64,000 nt of DNA from Arthrobacter sp. DWC3 (GTDB lineage Bacteria; Actinomycetota; Actinomycetes; Actinomycetales; Micrococcaceae). A program made the position numbers and the translations under genes. The stretch covers positions 19,470-83,469 of the forward strand of contig NZ_PJIP01000002.1 in NCBI RefSeq assembly GCF_002929375.1, read 5' to 3'. Shown piece by piece: positions 17,584-27,037 of the stretch (the first letter of the stretch is position 1; every line of letters starts with the position of its first letter). Under the pieces are notes generated by a model. The model saw only the letters and a list, made by a program, of their open reading frames with translations, did not search any database and was not told the DNA's origin.

Positions 17584-18441
17584 GTGAGAGCCGAGCAAAT
17601 TTCCGATGTATGCACCTATCACGGGGAGGGGCCCTATTGGGATCACCGCCGCGGCGAACTCCTGCTAGTCGACATGCTGGAAGGCGATGTTCTAGTTCGT
17701 CGGGAGGACGGGAGCTTTGACCGTCACAAAATTCATCCGCGCCTTACAGGCGTCCTGCGCGGTCGCACGTCGGGAGGCTACGTTATCGGCGTCGAGCGCG
17801 GTTTCATGTTCGCCAATGCAGACTTCTCCTCCCTTGTAGAGGGACCGGAGGCGTTCCAAGACAGTTCCGTCCGTATGAATGACGGTGGCTGCGACCCTGC
17901 CGGCCGCTTCCTCTGTGGGTCAATGGGCTGGGAGGGAGGGTTCGGCGCGGGCACCCTTTATTCCTTGGACCGTGATCACTCCATCTCAGCCGTCCTCACA
18001 GGCATCACCATCTCAAACGGTTTGCACTTCTCGGCCTCCGGTGAAGTCGCGTTTTTTAATGACACGCCCACCGGGCGGATCGACGCGCTCGGGTACGACG
18101 TCGCAACCGGCCGGTTTACGGATCGCCGGACATTCGCAGTGGTTGAGCCCGCACTCGGCATGCCCGACGGCATGGCGATCGATGCGGAGGGTGGTATTTG
18201 GACGGCTTTGTACGGCGGTGGCGCCGTCGCACGATACGACTCATCCGGCAGGCTTACCGCCCACGTCCCGCTACCGGTAACCAACGTGACGGCGTGTTCG
18301 TTCGGCGGAAGGGATCTATCAACGTTGTTCATCACCACTACGCAGGAGAACATCCCAAGAGGTTCGGAACCGAAGGCAGGTGCCCTGTTTGCCTTAGAAG
18401 CCCCGATCCCGGGCGCTCCCCTGCCGATGTACGAGGGCTAA
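17584..18441 (+). CDS. SMP-30/gluconolactonase-family protein
   Basis: This 285-residue six-bladed beta-propeller of the SMP-30/LRE family contains metal-dependent sugar lactonases. The expected metal ligands are visible: Glu in HGEGPYWD (near residue 15), Asn in RMNDGG (near 99), Asn in SNGLHFS (near 145) and Asp in GMPDGMAID (near 195). The GTG at 17584 is chosen over the longer frame because GGGAG stands five bases before it and the family fold begins at once. No signal peptide is seen, so it is cytoplasmic. It probably opens a sugar-acid lactone. Its link to the adjacent glycan genes is not evident. Confidence 0.88.
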   Translation: MRAEQISDVCTYHGEGPYWDHRRGELLLVDMLEGDVLVRREDGSFDRHKIHPRLTGVLRGRTSGGYVIGVERGFMFANADFSSLVEGPEAFQDSSVRMNDGGCDPAGRFLCGSMGWEGGFGAGTLYSLDRDHSISAVLTGITISNGLHFSASGEVAFFNDTPTGRIDALGYDVATGRFTDRRTFAVVEPALGMPDGMAIDAEGGIWTALYGGGAVARYDSSGRLTAHVPLPVTNVTACSFGGRDLSTLFITTTQENIPRGSEPKAGALFALEAPIPGAPLPMYEG

Positions 18442-18581
18442 GTTCACCTGTTGCCAGGCCGCGTACAAGAACTGGGGGCAACGTCCCGCGTTGAAGAAGC
18501 ACTAGCCGCGCTCAACCCCGGTGTGAGAGGTGGGGCGCGACTGCAACCCGGCGGGATCTATCGCCGGTAGGATCGTCAGTC

Positions 18582-20072
18582 ATGGGGGACATCAAGAACG
18601 CGATCTACTTGCGCTGGATGCTCGGCGCCGGCATTGCCACGGGCGCCATCGCTGCGCTGCTCGTCCCTCATGCTCAACTCACGGCAGCAGCCCTGCTCTT
18701 GCTTGTCGGTTTGGTGCTCGCCGTATTGACATACAGAAAGTTCGTCAAGGGGCGAGCCGCGCAACCGGCAACTTGGTCGGTGGTATTGCTATTGTTCCCC
18801 TTGGTCTGTTCGCTACGGACTTATAGTGCCGTTCTCGCCCTGGCCGGAATGGCTGGATTGCTCATCCTCGCAATATCGCAGAAGAGGATCGGTCGGGTCA
18901 TCATCCCCAGCCCTCCTCTTGCAGCATTGGCGATCGCGTCAGCGGGGGTGGTTCTCCGCCCCACATCCTGGCTCTCGACCGCCTTCGTGGTTCTAGCTTT
19001 CGTCGTTCTCATGGTTGCGGTTTGCCGGTGCTCAAGACACAGCGCCGCCTCATCCATCATCGACGGCGTCGGCCTCTATCTGGTGATCAACGTTATCGGC
19101 TACTACGTCGTTGGTCTTCGTTCTCCTGGCGCTGCTTCCCGACTCGGAGGGCTTGAGGCGGCCGATGGCGGTGTACGAGTTATTTACCCCTTGGCTTCCT
19201 CGCTAAACCTGCCCCCCGTCCTCGCCGCGGCGTTCTTGGCCGCGACGCTCATCCTGTTCGAGCGCGGCCCTAAGAAGGTTTTGCGATTGGTGTGCTGCGC
19301 GGCGGCGATTGTCGTACTGCTGGGTGCCGAGTCAAGGACTTCTCTGATTGTTGCCGTGGCCGTTTTCGCCGGAACGCTGGTAGTGCCCCGCGTACTTAGA
19401 ATTGCCTCACTGCCGATGGCTGCAGGTTCCCTACTGCTCGCTTTCGCGTTCGGCAGTATCGTCAAGCCACTCATAGCGCCAGCTATCGGGGCGATAACAG
19501 CCATAGTCCCCTGGTTGAGTCGAAACGCGACAGCCAGCGCTGACATTTCCCTGAACGGTCGAGAGTATATCTGGGAGCAATCGGTATGGGTTCTTGGTTG
19601 GGCCCCAGACTTTTTTGAGCGGTGGTTTGGATATGGCGCTCAAGGCCAGTTTCTATCCGAGGCATCTTACGCCTACGCCTACGTTTTCGGATCCTCGCTA
19701 GCCAACCCCTACACAGCAAGCGTCCATAACTCGATGCTTCAGCAAGTTTTCGATGCCGGAGTTATCGGCGCAGCAGCACTGGGTGCCATGGCAATAATGT
19801 GTCTTTGGGGTTGGAATCGACTAGCAAGGGAGGCTACTCCTCACATTGGAGCGTCTCTCGCAATGGCATTCTCGCTGGTCGTCTCATCGGCCACAGAAGT
19901 GTCTCTTGCCCCCGGCGTGGGACAAGAGACCTTCTGGGTGTTCGTGGCGCTACTGCTGATCGCTTATACCCGCGCGCCGCTAGATAGCAGCGGTCGTGAG
20001 GACACCAGTGCTGCTGAGCATGACACGGTAGCGGGCATCAGCCAGCGACCAGAACACCAACGAACCGCATGA
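18582..20072 (+). CDS. O-antigen polymerase/ligase-like membrane protein (Wzy candidate)
   Basis: This 496-residue polytopic protein has about eleven hydrophobic segments. A large loop before the last segments contains SLNGREYIWEQS and SVHNSMLQQVFDAGVIG, the arrangement seen in Wzy/WaaL-family polymerases, where a loop His/Arg takes part in glycan transfer. It probably joins lipid-linked repeat units outside the membrane. The ATG at 18582 follows AGGAT. It is the only polymerase candidate for the Wzx/Wzy-type cluster. Its GC is lower than the core genes, as in much of the island. Confidence 0.8.
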   Translation: MGDIKNAIYLRWMLGAGIATGAIAALLVPHAQLTAAALLLLVGLVLAVLTYRKFVKGRAAQPATWSVVLLLFPLVCSLRTYSAVLALAGMAGLLILAISQKRIGRVIIPSPPLAALAIASAGVVLRPTSWLSTAFVVLAFVVLMVAVCRCSRHSAASSIIDGVGLYLVINVIGYYVVGLRSPGAASRLGGLEAADGGVRVIYPLASSLNLPPVLAAAFLAATLILFERGPKKVLRLVCCAAAIVVLLGAESRTSLIVAVAVFAGTLVVPRVLRIASLPMAAGSLLLAFAFGSIVKPLIAPAIGAITAIVPWLSRNATASADISLNGREYIWEQSVWVLGWAPDFFERWFGYGAQGQFLSEASYAYAYVFGSSLANPYTASVHNSMLQQVFDAGVIGAAALGAMAIMCLWGWNRLAREATPHIGASLAMAFSLVVSSATEVSLAPGVGQETFWVFVALLLIAYTRAPLDSSGREDTSAAEHDTVAGISQRPEHQRTA

Positions 20073-20529
20073 AATTATCGCTCCAATAATGGGGCTCTCG
20101 GTGCCACAACTAGCTTCACTTCCGCAATGGCGGTCCCATTCTGGACTACCTTGATTGCGCCGCCCCTGCTGAACCATCTTTAGAGTGGACGAGCTCCCCG
20201 CGAGGATCACAGCGTGTTGTTGAAGTCAGCGTCGGTGTCGAGCAGGAAGAGCACCGTCGCCAGCCCCTATACGTCCACGGCGTCAGTCACAGTTAAAGGA
20301 TTAAATAGCGTGTAAGACCGAAAGGTCGTTCGTAACGCTGCTCGACTGTATCCACCCCGAGCTCTCACTCCCCTTTCAGATGACGCCGGAAGTTGCACCC
20401 GGACACCTATTTTACTCCCCAACTTTCACGCCTAGAGATAGAGATTGGCGGAAGGTCCCTGCGCCCTCCGTTCGGGCGGCAATAATGGAACAACTCGCCG
20501 CCTGCGGACGGGCTTTCTAAGGACTCTCA
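20073..20529. other. Gene-free stretch between Wzy and VanZ
   Basis: No intact gene is seen. A short minus-strand relic (about 20210-20290) reads GLATVLFLLDTDADFNNTL after an in-frame stop, so it looks like the end of a dead gene I cannot identify. A small GACC-GAAA-GGTC hairpin with a GNRA-type loop lies near 20320. AAGGA near 20518 serves the VanZ gene. Confidence 0.45.
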
Positions 20530-21009
20530 ATGGGCAAAGCGCCGCTCCCCTCTCACCGGTACAGGACCATATCCGCCGCGCTCTGCGCGCTGTGGCTCCT
20601 GGTAGTGCCACTTATCGTCCTATGGCCGACGCCGGTGGATCGTGCCGGCGGACCATTGCTCCAGCGGACGCTGACATCCCTCTATGCGTATGGCCTACCC
20701 AGGTTGGTGACTTATCAGTCTTTAGAGTTCGTCTCCAACGCGCTGATGTTCGCTCCATTAGGACTGTTCTGGTTCATCCTCGCCCCACGCGGATTGCGCT
20801 GGGCAGGGCCACTTGCCGGAATGGGGCTCTCGCTGGTGATCGAGGGGACGCAGGCGGTTCTACTCCCACAGCGGGTTGCGACTCCCCTCGACGTAGTCGC
20901 TAATACCCTAGGCGCTGTCTGCGGTACCTTAGCGGCGTGGATGCTGGTGTCGATGCGCCACCGGCACCGGCACCGGCACCGCCACCGCCACCGCCACCGG
21001 TCACCCTAG
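20530..21009 (+). CDS. VanZ-like membrane protein with His-Arg repeat tail
   Basis: This 159-residue VanZ-family membrane protein has four hydrophobic segments. Family features are SLEFVSNALMFAPLGLFWF and the ending block LPQRVATPLDVVANTLGAV, which resembles the usual GR-x-D-DV-x-NT motif. The function of the family is poorly known; VanZ itself gives teicoplanin resistance. The last 15 or so residues are alternating His-Arg, encoded by a hexanucleotide tract (CACCGG then CACCGC units, about 20959-21000). The ATG at 20530 follows AAGGA by seven bases. It has no close operon partner. Confidence 0.85.
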   Translation: MGKAPLPSHRYRTISAALCALWLLVVPLIVLWPTPVDRAGGPLLQRTLTSLYAYGLPRLVTYQSLEFVSNALMFAPLGLFWFILAPRGLRWAGPLAGMGLSLVIEGTQAVLLPQRVATPLDVVANTLGAVCGTLAAWMLVSMRHRHRHRHRHRHRHRSP

Positions 21010-22321
21010 GTTCATCAACTGTTCAGTTTCTCCCAGCCTGCGCCACTCGTTGTCTTCGTGCCCCGCTGGCGTGATCCGCGCTGCAATCCCTTGCGGAAGG
21101 AGTGAGTGCGAGTGCATGTGCATCCTCGGCTGCGCCTACTTCGCCGCCGTCTACGCAGCGCGCATGGCACAGGCGTGCTAACACCTTGTCGGCATCTACT
21201 TTGGCCCTGAAGGATCGGTGAATCTCGGCAGGGTCGCCTGTTCCTTTCGGGGCCCTGCCTCCCCATAATCTAAAACGAGGCCCGAGTGAATGGCCGGTGA
21301 GAATTAGGCGCGTTCATCACCGATGCCAGGAGCATCTCCAAGTCCTATGTGAGGGGACACCTCAGCTGAGGAGTACGCAGCCGACAAGCGCAACGTCGAA
21401 GGCGCCTTTTCACCCTACGCAGCTCTGGTCAAAACAGGCAGCGTGGGTTTGGGTGAGCCCACAGTGGCCGCGCCACGACCACCGGTTTCCTGACGACCTC
21501 GCGGAACGCCTTCCAAACGCCGGGCCGCTCAGAACCCTTATTTCCTCCGCGGGGCCCTACCGTGAAGGATACGCTCTCACCCGGCCACTTCGTCTACGGA
21601 GCACCTGATAGCACCCTCGGCGTCCTCGCATCTGCAGCCATTGACGAGGTGTGCAGAGCGCGAGTCTCAAAGAGAGTCGCCGGTTGGTACCCGACAACGC
21701 CGGCGCTGAAGTCCTAAGCGCCCTAGCAGACTCCTTCGTTCCTCCAAAGCCCTCCTTGATCAACGCCCTGGTGAGTGTCTGCGAAGTCGTCTGTGCGGAC
21801 GCCCTCGCTCCCAGCAGAGGCCAGCCACATGCACGAACGAATTCACCGCAAGCTCGCCCACGCGGCATCAGTTTCGACGGTAGCCGCCTCCAAGAACATT
21901 TCGGGATGCGCCCGCGCGCAAATGCGCACCGTGGTCCTCGAAACGGCGTTAGAACCCCACATTCGACGGCGTACGAGACGCCCCCTGCCCCGCCCAACAT
22001 CACCGCACAGTTGCAGTTCCAGGGATCGGAGGTGAGAATCAGCCATCATGAGAGGCGCATGCCGACCTACGCTGCGCTTGGCTCAAACTGACAGGATCAT
22101 CGACGACCTATATATCCTGCAGCGGACTCACGCGCGTCGTGGGGTCAAAATACATGGGCATCGAAAGAAGCAGATCTGGATACCGAGAAGCCCTGCAAGG
22201 CGCAATTACACATGACCGACCGACGGTTTCGCTGCCCGACGTCAGGTAGGCTCAATACGCGGTTTCGATCGCCGATGCCTACAGCTTCGCACCCGGCAGC
22301 ACTATTGAGGACATTGACGCC
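21010..22321. other. Decayed gene-poor region
   Basis: In 1.3 kb no reading frame has both good codon bias and a recognisable fold. Short relics suggest dead genes. Near 21561-21620 one plus-strand frame reads VKDTLSPGHFVYGAPDSTLG, which resembles the end of a hexapeptide-repeat acetyltransferase but is followed by frame breaks. The rest is unassigned. The right end must hold the phosphatase promoter. Confidence 0.45.
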
Positions 22322-22897
22322 ATGACAACGGATACACCGTTCCACATTCTTGTCGTTTGCACCGGCAACGTATGCAGATCACCAATGGTGGAGCGGCTGC
22401 TACAGCGGGCGTTGGCGGAAATTGCGCCCGGCGAGTTCGAGATCACAAGTGCGGGCACAGGCGCCTTAGTCAATTCACCCATCGACCCCCCGGTGGCCGA
22501 TTTAGTCCGTGCCTTTCAAGGCAATCCCGACGGCTTTCGCGCGCGGCAACTCCAGGAGCACATTTTGGAACGCCAGGACCTGGTCCTCGCGCTGACCCGC
22601 GCGCATCGAAGCCGAGTAATCGAAATGTCACCGTCATTCCTGCGAAAAACTTTCACGCTGCGGGAATTTGCGCGCCTGCTGAGCACCTTAGATGGCGATC
22701 GATCAACAACGGGTCCGCAGCGCTGGCGCGCAATTTTGCCTACAGTTATTCGGCGACGTGAACCGCACCCATCAAACCCAAGCCATGACGATGTGGTAGA
22801 CCCCTACCGCCGTCCGGAGGCGGTATACCAACAAATGGTGCGAGACTTGGTGCCAGCAGTTGACGCTATCACAAACTGGGAAAAGGCACATCGATAG
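22322..22897 (+). CDS. Low-molecular-weight protein tyrosine phosphatase (Wzb-like)
   Basis: This 191-residue cytoplasmic phosphatase has the active-site loop VCTGNVCRSP (C-x5-R-S, residues 11-20) and the C-terminal general-acid Asp in DDVVDPYRRP (near 158-162). In capsule loci such enzymes remove phosphate from the tyrosine-rich tail of the BY-kinase and so control chain length; the matching kinase is at 33031 in this island. It is longer than the typical 150 residues because of an insert around residues 110-150. The ATG at 22322 has GAGGA about ten bases upstream. It stands alone, convergent with the Wzx operon. Confidence 0.88.
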   Translation: MTTDTPFHILVVCTGNVCRSPMVERLLQRALAEIAPGEFEITSAGTGALVNSPIDPPVADLVRAFQGNPDGFRARQLQEHILERQDLVLALTRAHRSRVIEMSPSFLRKTFTLREFARLLSTLDGDRSTTGPQRWRAILPTVIRRREPHPSNPSHDDVVDPYRRPEAVYQQMVRDLVPAVDAITNWEKAHR

Positions 22898-23154
22898 CAC
22901 CGAACCGCCCTCGGGCCGGCGCGCCCATCTACCCCAACCCTGATCCGGGACAACACCAGCAAAACCCTAGGAATGTTGATCACAAAAAGAGGCGAGATCA
23001 GCACGCAAACGCGACGAACGCCCTTCGCAGCAGTGTACCAACTTGCGCCGCCCATTATCAATTTTTCTACTTATCGCGCTGCCCCCAAAAAAGCGAGTGA
23101 GAATTCACCCGACAGACGACCTGCCCCCCCCGCGAGGGGCTGGAACCTAATGAT

Positions 23155-24567
23155 TTACGAGTTAAAGAGCGACCTACGGCTAAGCGATAAACCTACTGCA
23201 ATTAGGATCAAGGACAAGAAAGCCCACCCGATTCGGTACATATCGAACGGGAGCAGCAAAGAGAGCAGTGAAACTGAAGCTCCCACGCAACAAAAGAGCA
23301 CCGCCGATATTGGAAGCCCGATCTGGGACCAGTCGACTTCCAGCCGATGCCTCGAGAGCAACACGAACGCTAGAATCGCCATCACAACGTAGCCTCCAAC
23401 CGTTGCTAACCCCACCCCTTTGATTCCAATCGTCTCACCCGCCACGAGTATGACAACGAATATCACCAGAGCCCCCGCGACAGACGCAATCCAACTGAGC
23501 CCAGTAAGGCCTGCGGTCTGCACAACGTAGTTAGTGGGCACTAAGTAAATTCCATAAGCTATCTGAGCAATCAGCAGTAGCGCAACAATCGGCTCAGCAG
23601 ACTGAAAACTGGTGCTCAATAGAAAAGGCGCCGCGACGGATAAAGACGCGCCGACGATACCAGGCACTGCAATCGATGCCAACATCTGAACACGAACGAC
23701 TCGGCGAGTGAGGTTTGACGGAGCAGGGAAGCGCTCCTTTGAATACTCGGTCAAGAAAGCCCGATTCAATTCCACTAATACTATCGACGCAATAGATGCG
23801 AAGTTAAAGGCAGCTGAAAAGAGACCAATTTGAGCCAAAGGAATAGATAAAGTCATTGCTGGCCTGCTCAGCGAGCTCAGAGCCCAGAACGCCGTGCGAT
23901 GCGGAATTAGAGGAAGCACGTAGCCGAGTAGTTGCCTTCTTACGCCCGCCAGGCCACGCCGACGGGTAGGAGGACGGTAAGTTAGGAAAGCCAGCAGAAA
24001 CCCGAACGCAGCCGCAACCAGATCGGACAGAACCCAGCCCAGCAGTCCGCCCGTAAATACGATTACGAACAAGACCTTTCCCAAGGTCAGAATCAGTATC
24101 GACGAGCCGGACAGTATTACAAAACGACGAAGGTTATTTAGCGCGCGAGCTCGCGGCAAAGCGTAGAAAGACATCGCTGGAATTAGCCCGTTTGCCAAAA
24201 CTTCGATCGCCCACATGCGACTGGGTACAGATAGAAAGGTTTCATCTTGGAACCACAGAACCGTAGCTGCCGCTAGCGACAACAACGGAACTACCATATA
24301 AATATGAACCGCAGCGAACCGCAGCACATCTCTCGACTCCGGTTCAGACCGGGCCGACCATCGGAAGACAGCCGATTCGAAAGCTGATCCAAGAACGACA
24401 CCGAAGAGAGCGCTACCGGAAACAATAACTGAGATTGCACCGTAGGATTCGGGAGTCATTGATCGAATCACAAAAGGCAGCAGGATGAATCCCACACCCC
24501 GCTGCAGGAAGCCAAATAAAAGATAGACCGCCGCGTTCTTCCCAAGGGATGCCGAGTTACTGCTCAC
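23155..24567 (-). CDS. Wzx-type oligosaccharide flippase
   Basis: This 470-residue integral membrane protein has about twelve to fourteen helices. The family start is visible (NAAVYLLFGFLQRGVGFILL), with a conserved Arg-rich region after the fifth helix. It should move the undecaprenyl-linked repeat unit across the membrane for the polymerase at 18582. The GTG start at 24567 directly abuts the stop of the previous gene, so translation is coupled. It is the last gene of a four-gene minus-strand operon. Its GC is clearly lower than that of the core genes. Confidence 0.85.
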   Translation of the reverse strand: MSSNSASLGKNAAVYLLFGFLQRGVGFILLPFVIRSMTPESYGAISVIVSGSALFGVVLGSAFESAVFRWSARSEPESRDVLRFAAVHIYMVVPLLSLAAATVLWFQDETFLSVPSRMWAIEVLANGLIPAMSFYALPRARALNNLRRFVILSGSSILILTLGKVLFVIVFTGGLLGWVLSDLVAAAFGFLLAFLTYRPPTRRRGLAGVRRQLLGYVLPLIPHRTAFWALSSLSRPAMTLSIPLAQIGLFSAAFNFASIASIVLVELNRAFLTEYSKERFPAPSNLTRRVVRVQMLASIAVPGIVGASLSVAAPFLLSTSFQSAEPIVALLLIAQIAYGIYLVPTNYVVQTAGLTGLSWIASVAGALVIFVVILVAGETIGIKGVGLATVGGYVVMAILAFVLLSRHRLEVDWSQIGLPISAVLFCCVGASVSLLSLLLPFDMYRIGWAFLSLILIAVGLSLSRRSLFNS

Positions 24568-25377
24568 CTAATTAACGACGCCGCCCGTACTGCGGTGCCG
24601 CGACTTCCACAACAATTGCCGAGCAACAACGCCGACGAACTGTACGTTGCCCACCAGGTAGCGTCGCCAAAGTCGGCGCGGCTCCTGAACGAACCGGTAC
24701 AACCACTCAAGTCCCGTCGCTTGTAGCACCTTCGGCGCCGCTTTCAGATTCCCAGCCGAGAAATCAAAAGCTGCTCCGACGCATACGAAAGGTAACGAGA
24801 CCTGCCTACTGAGACGCAAGGCCGCGAGATCTTGCTTAGGGGTACCGAGCCCTACCCAGACTATGTGGGCCCCGGAAGCTGTGATCTTATCTATCTCGAG
24901 TCTCCAGTCCTGGTCGGAGAGCTCACGAAACGGCGGCGACGACACGCCTGCAATCTCCACCTGTCCTATTCTCGCTTCCAAGCTGGACTGCAAGTCGTGC
25001 AGCGTCTTCTCAGTTGACCCAAGGAAATAGTGACGCACGCCGAGCGGGACGCCTGCCCCGATGAAATCCTCGAAAAAGGATGGGCCCCGCACCCGCTGCA
25101 GCGCTGAAGGTCCTGCACTGTCGAGTAGTTTGGACGCCCAAACTATTGGCAGCCCATCCGGGAAGCAGATCCCGGAAGCAAGTGCCTCCCGAAACTCGTG
25201 ATCGCGCTCGGCAATCACCACGCTCCATGCATTTGCAAAGTGGATGTGCTGGCCCGTCGGCTGGCCGCTACGCGCGAGTTCCATCAACCATGTCACCGCT
25301 TGCTGAGGATTGGAACGAACGAACGGCACATTCCCGCACAAAATCGGGGTCCTATCTGGGCCCGGTTCGAAACTCAC
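24568..25377 (-). CDS. WecG/TagA/CpsF-family glycosyltransferase (GT26)
   Basis: This 269-residue GT26 glycosyltransferase is of the kind that adds the second sugar to an undecaprenyl-diphosphate-linked primer. Family blocks include HIHFANAWSVVIAERD, FPDGLPIVWASKLL, VRGPSFFEDF, RHYFLGSTEKTL, IVWVGLGTPKQDL and CVGAAFDFSAGNLKAAP. The GTG at 25377 is chosen because GGAAAGG precedes it and it makes a GTGA overlap with the upstream stop. The longer frame to 25476 would run deep into the previous gene. The C-terminal Arg-rich helix (RFVQEPRRLWRRYLVGN) is typical of membrane attachment. Confidence 0.9.
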   Translation of the reverse strand: MSFEPGPDRTPILCGNVPFVRSNPQQAVTWLMELARSGQPTGQHIHFANAWSVVIAERDHEFREALASGICFPDGLPIVWASKLLDSAGPSALQRVRGPSFFEDFIGAGVPLGVRHYFLGSTEKTLHDLQSSLEARIGQVEIAGVSSPPFRELSDQDWRLEIDKITASGAHIVWVGLGTPKQDLAALRLSRQVSLPFVCVGAAFDFSAGNLKAAPKVLQATGLEWLYRFVQEPRRLWRRYLVGNVQFVGVVARQLLWKSRHRSTGGVVN

Positions 25378-26204
25378 GATACTACCTTTCCAAGGAACTT
25401 TGAGACGCCGACTTTCCGCAGAAGCCGCTTGCACAGCTTGCGCGCGCGGACGATAGACACCTGTCCGTACGTCCACAATCTATCCAATTGCTTGAAGACG
25501 TCGCTCATTGCCATCGCGTCAACACGTGCAGCGTGGCGCCGCCATAACTGCTTGTAGACATCGACGTCAGACACCCCGCCAGCTGCGTACAAAACGTCGA
25601 TGCTTGACGACGTGAGCGGCTCCGATAACGCCCCTGCCTTGAGCAATAGATGATAATCCGCGGCGTACGAGAATGACTCGTTGAACCCGCTTAGCGTTCG
25701 AAAAAGCTCCCTGTTCATCACAACCGTCTGATGGCAAATCGTCGCAAACCCGAGGAGGTGACGAGTTCTAGAGTACGGGACGACTCCTACGACGCCGCGG
25801 ACGTCCTGGCCATCCGCATTTACGACTCGTGCGCGGCTATAGAACCACCGAGGCTTATGCTCATTGAGAGTGTCTTCAAGTCGAGTCAGGTACTGTGGGT
25901 CGCCCCACACATCGCCAGCGTTCAAAAAGCATAGGTACCTGCCCTGGGCAAGATCGGCGCCCTTATTCATGGCGTGAAATATTCCCCGGTCGGGCTCAGA
26001 TATCAAGGTGCTCGTGGCTAGGGGAGGATTTTCCGCATACCACGCCTGTGTGCCGTCTGAGGAGCTGCCATCAACAAGAATGTGCTCCACATTGCGCGAC
26101 GCAGTTTGAGCAGCGATGGAAGCGCAGGTCTTCTCAACGTTTGCACGGTCCTCGTAACATACGGTTATTATCGAAATGAGCTTGCCATCGGCGACCGGTG
26201 TCAC
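25374..26204 (-). CDS. Family 2 glycosyltransferase
   Basis: This 276-residue GT-A glycosyltransferase has the opening block SIITVCYEDRANVEKTCASI, the ILVDGSSSDGTQ block and the EPDRGIFHAMNKGADLAQG block. The metal site here is FLNAGDVWGDP in place of the usual DxD, as in the WcaA/WbbD-type subgroup. AADYHLLLKAG matches the late catalytic-base region. The GTG start at 26204 overlaps the upstream stop by four bases. It is the second gene of the minus-strand operon and probably adds one sugar of the repeat unit; donor and linkage are unknown. Confidence 0.87.
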   Translation of the reverse strand: MTPVADGKLISIITVCYEDRANVEKTCASIAAQTASRNVEHILVDGSSSDGTQAWYAENPPLATSTLISEPDRGIFHAMNKGADLAQGRYLCFLNAGDVWGDPQYLTRLEDTLNEHKPRWFYSRARVVNADGQDVRGVVGVVPYSRTRHLLGFATICHQTVVMNRELFRTLSGFNESFSYAADYHLLLKAGALSEPLTSSSIDVLYAAGGVSDVDVYKQLWRRHAARVDAMAMSDVFKQLDRLWTYGQVSIVRARKLCKRLLRKVGVSKFLGKVVS

Positions 26205-27037
26205 CTCAGCACGTCCTCTAGTCGAGCCTTTTCAAATACAGTAAGCTTTCCTCCTACAGTGGCGTCGATGACAGATCCGCCTCTAAGCCGAAAAGCTTCC
26301 TTCGCCAAGTTGTAAGCCACTTCGGACGTTTCTAGGTCCGGTAGCTGCCAACGAAAACCCTTCCCAAAGTAGTTTGGATCGAAGTGATTGGGGTCAGCAC
26401 CAGTGGATTCAACTTCGACATGGGCAGGACCTTTCGACACGAAGTTATGATCGACACCGACAAGGATTACTTCCTTGAAACCCATGTAATAAGCAATTTG
26501 CATTGCCACAAAGGTGACAGTTGCTCCTTCCCAGATTCCCTTCGACAGATCAGTGGAGAAACGAGGGCCCACTAGCTTGTTAAGGTAGAAAACGTTTTCC
26601 TTTTCGCTGAGATGCTTTCGACTAGGTTGAGTTGTAAACAACGGAGCGCTGAGCTCACTGAAATCACCAGTGCACTGTTCGACGACGAGCTGATTCACGA
26701 CGGCATGGTACGTCGTGCCGAAGCCAAGCTCAGCGAATTTCAAGTAGATCCTGTTCAGCCCGAAGGTAACTTCGTTCCGCAACAGACTCAAGTCTGTCCT
26801 ATTAAGGCTCGGACCGTTGCCAATAATTACGCAACGTTCTCCTAAATGCGCGTCCTTGACGGCCCTTATCGAATCGCGGTTTCGTCGCCCCACTGGAGTG
26901 ACGGTATTCGTAAGATAGGCGTCAAGGTGTGTCTTATAACCAGCGAGAACACGCGCCCTGTCCTCTCCGAGTACGGCCGTAGCACTGCGCCGAAGATTCG
27001 AGATAGGCCTACTCTGCGCATCAAAGCTTTCTGACAT
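26201..27037 (-). CDS. DUF115/MptE-like glycan-locus protein
   Basis: This 278-residue protein has a Rossmann-like core opening with CVIIGNGPSLNRTDLSLL, followed by FGLNRIYLKF. Later blocks are YYMGFKEVILVGVDHNFV and HFDPNYFGKGFRWQLPD. That pattern is the DUF115 (6-hydroxymethylpterin pyrophosphokinase MptE-like) family, often found in surface-glycan loci, and its GNGPSL loop also recalls CMP-sialate transferases of GT42. The start at 27037 is chosen for the GGGGGA just upstream; a second ATG is adjacent. It is the first gene of the minus-strand operon. Transfer of a CMP-activated sugar is an attractive but unproven role, because a CMP-sugar synthetase gene lies divergently at 28488. Confidence 0.75.
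   Translation of the reverse strand: MSESFDAQSRPISNLRRSATAVLGEDRARVLAGYKTHLDAYLTNTVTPVGRRNRDSIRAVKDAHLGERCVIIGNGPSLNRTDLSLLRNEVTFGLNRIYLKFAELGFGTTYHAVVNQLVVEQCTGDFSELSAPLFTTQPSRKHLSEKENVFYLNKLVGPRFSTDLSKGIWEGATVTFVAMQIAYYMGFKEVILVGVDHNFVSKGPAHVEVESTGADPNHFDPNYFGKGFRWQLPDLETSEVAYNLAKEAFRLRGGSVIDATVGGKLTVFEKARLEDVLR

Noticed and set aside
25378-25476. Longer start for the WecG/TagA gene at 25476
   Set aside because: It would overlap the previous gene by about 100 nt; the GTG at 25377 has a good ribosome-binding site and a four-base overlap.
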